NCBI GenBank assembly: GCA_035048815.1
Contig: JAUCBN010000034.1
Span: forward strand, 7,852,737 to 7,916,736
From: Abelmoschus esculentus
Taxonomy: Eukaryota; Streptophyta; Magnoliopsida; Malvales; Malvaceae
Length of the DNA: 64,000 nucleotides
Direction of reading: 5' to 3'
The notes below the pieces were generated by a model, which was not told where the DNA came from, did no database searches, and saw nothing but the letters and a program-made list of their open reading frames with translations. Shown one piece after another: positions 58,347 through 64,000 of this stretch. The position numbers were made by a program, and so were the translations under genes. Within the stretch, counting starts at the first letter, position 1. Each line of letters starts with the position of its first letter.

Positions 58347-58351
58347 TTAAG

Positions 58352-58545
58352 CATTCTCTTTCAAAAGGGAAATGATGAATGACAACTTGTCCTAAGATTC
58401 TAGCAACATATAACGCAAGATCAAGTGGGTATCCCTCACAACTAATATGCTAAAATCTTACTAACCTATGATTACACACTCTAAACAAGTCAATGCTACA
58501 ATCTTACTCTGATTGCACTCCACCAAATCATATTAACCTACTAAC
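58352..58545. other. Short unassigned flank between two Copia elements
   Basis: About 200 bp without frame or repeat match. It should be the continuation of whatever the SIRE-like element inserted into, but it does not read as the chromovirus RT found on the left side. Confidence 0.4.
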
Positions 58546-58735
58546 TGTTGAAGCTACCTTAGATTAATAAACTCAACTATTCATTTAATCTATAGCATGA
58601 ATTTACAATGTGTATATGCATGGCTATATAAAGGCCAAGATTATGCAACTTGGAAAATTAATGACAGTTTCAACAACCCTAACAGCTTCCTAACAGCTAA
58701 CCAACTATACACGCATTATATTTACTCAATATTCA
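58546..58735 (-). repeat. 3' LTR of the RE1-like Copia
   Basis: The minus strand begins TGAATATTGAGTAAATATAA after the purine-rich GGTAGGG and ends GTAGCTTCAACA, 190 bp in all. A TATA-like TTTATATAGCC lies in its middle (near 58634). The short length fits the Ale/RE1 group. Confidence 0.65.
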
Positions 58736-58745
58736 CCCTACCTAA

Positions 58746-60532
58746 TCAAGTTCCAAGAGCTTTTTGACTATGAACAACACATAGTTTGGTTCGAAGATCC
58801 ACAAACTTAGCAATAGGTGAAGGTTTGGTGAGGGAAGCAGCAAGTTGATCTTGATTCGGAACATAATTAACCTGAAATTTTGCAGTTGTAACTCGTTCCC
58901 GGAAAAAGTGAAGGTCTAGATTCACATGTTTGGTCTTGGTGTAAAGCACAAGATTTTCTGCCATTGCGATTGTGATGGTGTTGTCACACCAGAGCTTGAT
59001 GCTAGAGGAAAGTGGTAGGTTCATCTCCTTAAGAACAACTGAATCTAGAGGGCTTAAACTATAGCATCAGCTAAGCTTCTATGTTCACCTTCAGATGTAG
59101 ATCGAGACATAGCACGTTGTTTTTTGGTTCTCCAAGAAAGAAGATGATGACCCAAAAAAAGTGCAATAACCCGAGATGGAGTGTCTGTCATCTTGATCAT
59201 TGCCCTAGCCAACATCTGAGAAGGCAACTAAATCACTTGTTTGGTCTGGCTAAGAGGAGAACCAAAGACCAAAGTCAAGTGTGCCTTTGAGATATCGAAG
59301 GATTCTCTTAACTGAAGTCCAGTGAAGATCAGTGGGCTCCTGAATGTATTGAGCTACCTTTTTCACATCGAAGGTGATATCAGGTCTGGTATGATAGACA
59401 TATTAAAGAGCACCAACTATACTTCGATAGTAATGAACATCACTAAGTTTATTCCTATCAAAATTGCTTAATTTGGGTGTCATGGTCGTAGGTGTGGGTT
59501 TTGATCGAGAATCCTGTAAGTTTGTCTTTACCAATAGCTCATTAATGAATTTTCTTTGATAAAGAAACAACCCATGAGAGGACCTGTGAAATTCAATGCC
59601 TAAGAAGAAAGATAACAAGCCAAGATCTTTGAGAGAAAACTTTTCATGGAGAGAATCAATGACTTGGCCAATAGCATCAGTGTTACTCTCTATGATAAGG
59701 ATGTCATCTACATAGACAACCAAGTAGATGATACCTTTTTCGGAAATATGGACAAACAAGGAGGGGTTTGCCCTAGAGGATTTGAATCCTAGAAAAGTGA
59801 GAAATTCTTTGAGCTTTAGGAACCAGTTCCTGGGGGACTGTGAAGACCAGATAAATCTTTTTTCAACTTACAGACCAACCTTTTGCTTGTGGGAATAACC
59901 TCATCAAACCTTGGAGGTTGTTCCATGTAATCCTCCTCATGTAGGTCCCCTTTGAGAAAGGCATTATTGACATCAACTTGCCTAATCTTTCAATGACACA
60001 TCACATCATGTGATAATAGCATATTGATTGTGGTTCACCTGATAACTGGACTAAAAGTATCTAAGAAATCAAACCCAGGAACTTGAGAAAACCTCTTTAC
60101 CACAAGTCGAGCTTTGTATCGACTAACTGATCCATCAGGATTGAGTTTAAACCTGAACAACCACTTACAACCAACTGGTTTCCGATCAGCTGGAAGAGCA
60201 ACAACTTCCCAAGTGTCATTCTCCAGGAGAACATTATACTCGTCCATCACTGCAGCAGTCCACCTAGAATCAATAAAGGCATCCTGAACTCTAAGAAGTA
60301 CAGAATCATGTTGAATAGTGAAAGCCTTGGGTTTGAAGATACCATTCTTACTACGAGTGACCATGCCATGTGTGTTCTGTGGAATAAGAGCCTGAGCAGG
60401 TGACGTTGATGATGTGGGGGCCACAAATCCATGTTGCTCAGAAGCATCATGAGAACGAGACATTGAGGTCGTGTCTTGCTGAGGAAAAGAGGCAGATGGT
60501 ATAGATGCAGTGCTTGAGGGGGAGACATGCAA
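58746..60532 (-). pseudogene. RE1-like reverse transcriptase and RNase H
   Basis: The open block 60035-60532 has MDEYNVLLENDTWEVVALP, KPVGCKWLFRFKLNPDGSVS and RYKARLVVKRFSQVPGFDF, the RT start. A frame change leads to VDVNNAFLKGDLHEEDYMEQ (about 59920-59980, first catalytic Asp). Block 59403-59759 has YLVVYVDDILII (YVDD intact), SLKDLGLLSFFLGIEF and FLYQRKFINELL. RNase H continues with HWTSVKRILRYLKGTLDFG and ends in block 58746-59024: KLWCDNTITIAMAENLV, TKTKHVNLDLHFFRERV and QDQLAASLTKPS. A handful of frameshifts and one or two stops separate the blocks, so it is a young pseudogene. Confidence 0.88.
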
Positions 60533-61798
60533 GTTTGAGTTACTACATGCTTGTGCCAGTTAAAGGTTGCAGGTGAAATATCCACACCACCAGGCTGTGC
60601 ATCACTCATGGTTAGTGTAGGAGTAACAGCATGTGAAGAAGAAGCATTGGAAGGAATTATTGATGCACTCAATCCAAGAGTTGCACGAGTATTTTTGGTT
60701 GAAGAAGCTCGAGCTGTATTCTGTCTAGGTTCATGTACAACATGAATAGGGGCAGATTGAAACACTTTAGAGGTATCATGTGTGGATGTATCTTTAATTG
60801 AAAAGGGAAATACTCCCTCATTGAATATAACACTGTGAGACACAAAGACTCGCACATCATTAGCCAAACACTGATAACCTTGATGCTTGGGGGAATATCC
60901 CAAGAACACACATTGTTTGGATTTGTAGTCCATCTTGTGCTTGTTGAAGGGTCGTAGGAAATGGGAAGCATTGACACCCAAACACCTTTAGAAACTTGTA
61001 TTCAGGCGAATTGCCTTAGAACCTGTGAAATGAAGAGACAATACTGAGAACCTTTGTAGGCATTCTGTTGATGAGGTACATAGCACTAATAATAGCATGA
61101 GCCCAAAAATCAATGGGGATGCTTGCATGAACTAACATGGTCAAGGCAGTTTCAAGTATGTATCTGTGTTTACGCTCAACCAATCCATTTTATTGAGAGG
61201 TATGGGGACACGTGAACTTAGAGTAGCAAGCCTGTGTTAAAGAGCTACAAACTCACCTCCTCCATCAGTTTGGAGGGCTTTGATAGTGGTGTAAAACTGG
61301 TTGATAAAAAGAGCATGAAAAAGTGAAAAAGCCTGTGAAACCTTTGATTTATTTTGCAACAAATAAACCCAACAAAACCTTATACATTTATCAACAAAGG
61401 AGACATAAAATCGAAATCCATTAGATAATTTGGGGTAGAACCCATACATCAGCTTCAACTAACTCAAAAGGACTAGAATAGGTAGTACTAGAATCAGGAA
61501 AAGGTTGTATATGACTCTTTCCCATCTGACAGGCCATACACACACTTGTGTTATCAAGAGGCTTCAACTTACTTTGTAAAGCAGCATCCAAAACACCAGT
61601 AGCTGGATGCCCCATTCGATTCTGCCACGACCAGTAATCAGAAGAGTCTGCAGATGTAGTTGTCAACACAGTAGAGTAGCTATTTGATTGTAGAAGACGA
61701 AAGTTGTATAAACCAACTTCTTGAATGCTAGTTAGAAGCACATAACTTGTTGATTCATCCTTCACATAGCAAGAGTGAGCATGAAATTCAAAATACAC
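60533..61798 (-). pseudogene. RE1-like GAG-pre-integrase and integrase
   Basis: Block 61421-61798 contains YWSWQNRMGHPATGVLD (the usual first zinc His is Gln), CMACQMGKSHIQPF and FELVEADVW with the first catalytic Asp. A frame change leads to block 61237-61458 with NGFRFYVSFVDKC, then KALQTDGGGEFVAL with the second Asp. About 61000-61230 decays but keeps the HKYIL-type and AHAI-type helices. Block 60669-60981 shows CVFLGYSPKHQGYQCL and VFVSHSVIFNEGVFPF, the C-terminal strand. A Ser/Thr/Gln-rich linker leads to the RT. Confidence 0.86.
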
Positions 61799-61829
61799 AT
61801 CATCACTACTGCAAAACAGGTTTTTTGCA

Positions 61830-62150
61830 GCGTTTTTTAGTGCCGCTAAAAACCTTTCCGGCGCTTAGAAAAGCACCGCAAGAAACGCCGCAATAGTTTA
61901 CAACGTTTTATGGGTAAAACGCCGCTGAAGTTCAAGATCTTCAGTGGCGTTTTACTTTACAAACGCTGCTAAAAAATATGTCTTTAGTGGCGTTTTTCTT
62001 TATAAATATCGCTAAAGAACATGTCTTTAGTGGCGTTTTTCTTTACAAACGCCGCTAAAGAACATGTCTTTAGTGGTGTTTTTTTTACAAACGTCGCTAA
62101 AGAACATGTCTTCAACTGTAATTTTCTCTTACAAACGCCGCTACTGAAAA
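61830..62150. repeat. CACTA subterminal hairpin repeats
   Basis: Five to six units of about 57 bp combine TTTAGTGGCGTTTTTCTTTA with its near-complement ACAAACGCCGCTAAAGAACA. Each unit can fold on itself. Cores GGCGTTTT / AACGCC recur at about 61935, 61988, 62032, 62048, 62074 and 62136, with decay to the right. Such repeats usually bind the element's own protein. Confidence 0.82.
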
Positions 62151-62383
62151 TATGATTTAAAAAAACTCAAATAAAAAAATAATAATATTATTATATTAAC
62201 AACAATATGTGTTCATTGTCTTTACAAATCCTTGTGTAAATATAAACCAATCTAAGAATTGAGTCTATGCCATAAGAACCTATGGAGCAAATAAAAAATT
62301 GGAACTAAATTTTGTATAACGATACAATAAAAAATGAGCTTATTTTGCAGCAATCCCTCCATCAACCGGGTGAAATTTCTTGG

Positions 62384-62793
62384 TCATCTCTCCTCTTTGT
62401 CATCTCCCATGTCACTACATTGGCCTAAAAATGTACAACAATAAACAAACCTTCAATGTTGTGCCGACGAGCAGGAAACAAGTGTATTTTCAGTTTGTCA
62501 CCAGCACTTACAGTATCATTTACCTGCACAACAAGGAAATAACCATATTCTCAATCATAATCTACACAATTACAGATATATCACAATATTATATATGTAA
62601 GAGATTTTAATGGTGAATTCTACAAAGTGGACCAAAAAAATACAGATAAAGATATCTAAACATTCAAATTGAAAATGATGTAATTGAATTGCAATGTACA
62701 ATACTTGCTCTAGATTTGCTTTGGGTGAGCTGGTTGCTTGGTCGGTTAATAAAAAACGATTCAGATTTGGTACCACATCAGAGATATGTAATT
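62384..62793 (-). pseudogene. Splice-bordered gene fragment: three candidate exons, product unknown
   Basis: On the minus strand three exon-like pieces join in phase. Piece 1 is 62793-62705 (after CCACTAG; ISDVVPNLNRFLLTDQATS, then SPKANLEQ; donor CAA|GTATTG). Piece 2 is 62523-62451 (after TTGTGCAG; VNDTVSAGDKLKIHLFP, then ARRHNIE; donor GAAG|GTTTG). Piece 3 is 62424-62384 (after ATTTTTAG; QCSDMGDDKEER and TGA stop). Phases match across both junctions. Piece 2 has the look of an S4-like or similar small beta segment (..VxAGDKLKIHL..), but I do not recognise the family. It may be host exons captured by the CACTA element, part of its own gene, or a host gene next to it. Confidence 0.42.
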
Positions 62794-63551
62794 CTAGTGG
62801 ACCATATTAGAAAATAATTAAAATTCCAACCCTACAAACCACAAATTAGCTATAAAAAATATTGGTCGAAGTATAAAGATCATAACAGTTTTTATAGTAT
62901 AAAGAAAAGGATTAGCGGAATAATCCAATTTGATTGTAAACATGGTCCTAAATTAATGATTTATGTGTGGATAGTAAAATGAATTAACACAAGCCATAAT
63001 TTTCATTTTAGTTCAATATACCATAACTACTAAGGATAAAAAGGATTCAACAATGAAATTGTCACAACATTACCTTAGAGAAGTGACCATTAATGGCTGC
63101 AACTTAGATTTTCTTATTGTCAAATTCATTGGGGAGAAGTGAACGTGGTGAAAGCAAATTAAAAGATTAGTAAACACGTTTGGAACAAAATACATGCCCC
63201 CTAAATGTTCAATATGATAACTTAAACACAAAGATACATGCATGGATATGCAGAAAGGAGACAGATTGACATAGATGCACATGATTGATATTAGTATTAT
63301 AGGTTTTATTTTCAAGCTTTAACATGCATTGGGAGAGAGCCCTTTGTGGTGAACCCTAAAGATCTACATAATTGGATATGATTACAAAGTTTTTTGTCCA
63401 TATGCAACTACTAAAATATGAAACACCAAGACTGAAAAGATCTTTTTCGCCTTATAAACTAAACAATGTTGCTGAATCTAGTTGAATGAGGATCAAAAGG
63501 CGATTTATCTACAAACCTCAAAGAGGATGAACTCAGTTCTCAATGATGGCT
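62794..63551. other. Non-coding A+T-rich stretch within the CACTA-bordered region
   Basis: No frame with recognisable sequence. If the pieces on both sides belong to one gene, this would be intron. Nothing else is seen. Confidence 0.4.
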
Positions 63552-63644
63552 TCAGTCATGGAGGCCAAGTTCAGCCTCGAGATCACAATCTTCTTCAAAC
63601 AACTTTAAAAGATGGGCAACATCTCGTTTCCTTTTCTGCCATAC
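63552..63644 (-). pseudogene. Exon-like segment ending in a stop, product unknown
   Basis: On the minus strand, TTTTTCAAG|GTATGG is a good acceptor. It is followed by 30 codons with KRKRDVAHLLKLFEEDCDLE and ELGLHD, then TGA at 63554-63552. The basic-then-acidic helix looks coding rather than random. Because it ends in a stop it cannot simply continue into the pieces at 62793, so it may be the end of a different gene or a different captured fragment. Confidence 0.35.
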
Positions 63645-64000
63645 CTTGAAAAAGGAAAAACGAAAACAACCCCACAACAACCAGAACAATCAATATGATA
63701 ACTACCATGGTCCCTATGTTACTTTCCATTCGACTTTTTCTTGGAGCTGGATTTTGATTTCATGGAGTCATCAGAAAAAACTGGAAAAACGGAAACAAAG
63801 AGGAGAAAATTGTGTTAACATTTTCAATAATTTTCCAAGAAATAATAAGAACAAATTATAATTTAAAGTCCATTATAGTAACTTAAACAATTTTTATAAC
63901 ATATCCAGCTGAAGAAAGTTCAAACTATTGAGGCATGCAACACAAATCAATGGATCTAGATTAGATTTGTATGCGAAACATCATTATTTTATCTAAAACA
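63645..64000. other. Window end, A+T-rich, nothing recognised
   Basis: A plus-strand frame of 71 codons (63646-63861) begins in the Lys-rich complement of an intron-like T-rich stretch and is judged non-coding. If the exon at 63552 is real, this is probably its upstream intron. Confidence 0.4.

Larger units (their letters stand above)
46528..58351 (+). mobile_element. SIRE-like Copia element with envelope-like third gene
   Basis: LTRs 46533-47810 and 57077-58346 flank gag, protease, integrase, RT/RNase H and a 2.4-kb region with an envelope-like gene, in Copia order. Flanking pentamers TTGAG (46528-46532) and TTAAG (58347-58351) look like a target duplication with one change. Without the 2.1-kb solo LTR at 51893 the element is about 9.7 kb, typical of the SIRE/Maximus group. 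All genes have stops or frameshifts. It is inserted in or beside the chromovirus relic. Confidence 0.88.
58546..61803 (-). mobile_element. RE1-like Copia element, 3' half on the minus strand
   Basis: On the minus strand from 61803 leftward the order is GAG-pre-integrase, integrase, RT, RNase H and a short 3' LTR. It is the best preserved retroelement pol in the window, with long open blocks and few stops. Its upstream part (gag, protease, 5' LTR) is cut off at 61804 by a CACTA-type terminus. Short LTR and protein motifs suggest the RE1/Ale branch. Confidence 0.87.
61801..64000 (+). mobile_element. CACTA (En/Spm-like) transposon terminus, other end not seen
   Basis: CACTACTGCAAAACAGG at 61804 is a CACTA-type end that interrupts the Copia integrase gene. 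The three bases before it are CAT; a 3-bp duplication is expected but the other side is not in the window. Subterminal hairpin repeats (61830-62150) are diagnostic. I see no complementary terminus before 64000, so the element probably extends beyond. No transposase (TNP2/TNPA) reading is recognised in the 2.2 kb available. Confidence 0.75.

Noticed and set aside
63646..63861. Lys/Asn-rich frame of 71 codons
   Set aside because: Low-complexity composition, opposite a likely intron, no domain.

Overview
This window is a repeat-dominated stretch of plant nuclear DNA. It is very A+T-rich and consists almost entirely of nested, mostly broken LTR retrotransposons, with a few MITEs and one CACTA-type transposon end. 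The element types seen (Athila/Tat-like, chromovirus-like and SIRE-like elements, solo LTRs starting TGTARCRCCC) point to a dicot. The style recalls Malvaceae such as cotton, but that is an inference from memory. I found no intact host gene, no tRNA or rRNA gene and no bacterial feature. The only gene-like material not clearly owned by a retroelement is a set of splice-bordered minus-strand exons at the right edge.

Layout. 1-1835: relic of a minus-strand Copia gag/pol with its primer-binding site. It is followed by its presumed LTR, which is split by a solo LTR (1950-4141, target duplication GATTC). 4420-5140: copy 1 of an unclassified repeat, here called family X. 5233-5506: a MITE. 6400-7292: more decayed minus-strand material. 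7288-20600: a four-level nest. A minus-strand solo LTR (target duplication ATTCT) sits in family X, is split by a 10.5-kb non-autonomous LTR element (7633-18177, target duplication ATATC), and that element's 3' LTR carries a MULE-type MITE (16647-17136, 9-bp duplication). 20600-26577: a rearranged block with two inverted X copies flanking two LTR fragments and a minus-strand gag relic. 26577-34039: an Athila/Tat-like element that has gag and protease but has lost RT, RNase H and integrase. 34040-35724: a ~44-bp tandem array, the LTR of another element, and an inverted LTR fragment of the Athila-like family. 35725-38507: a decayed Copia relic with its 3' LTR. 38508-41253: mostly featureless DNA with a MITE end. 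41254-44502: a long LTR. 44503-46532: a decayed chromovirus pol with chromodomain on the minus strand. 46533-58346: a SIRE-like Copia element with an envelope-like third gene, interrupted by a solo LTR at 51893-54019 (target duplication ACCTT). 58546-61803: a fairly well preserved RE1-like Copia pol on the minus strand, cut by a CACTA-type terminus at 61804 that runs towards or past the window end.

How it works together. Parts of at least three elements can be read as once-working programmes: gag/protease/integrase/RT in the SIRE-like and RE1-like elements, and gag/protease with primer sites and polypurine tracts in the Athila-like element. All carry stops or frameshifts. The 10.5-kb element keeps only LTRs, primer site, leader and polypurine tract, so it could only have moved with proteins supplied by others.

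The most unusual signals are four. Clusters of a TATCGATA / GTTTCGATAC motif recur in unrelated retroelements. An antisense reading frame with splice-like borders lies inside the LTRs of the 10.5-kb element. The envelope-like gene of the SIRE-like element appears to have its own TATA box and leader intron. The palindrome TGYCATGRCA is repeated through the Athila-like element.
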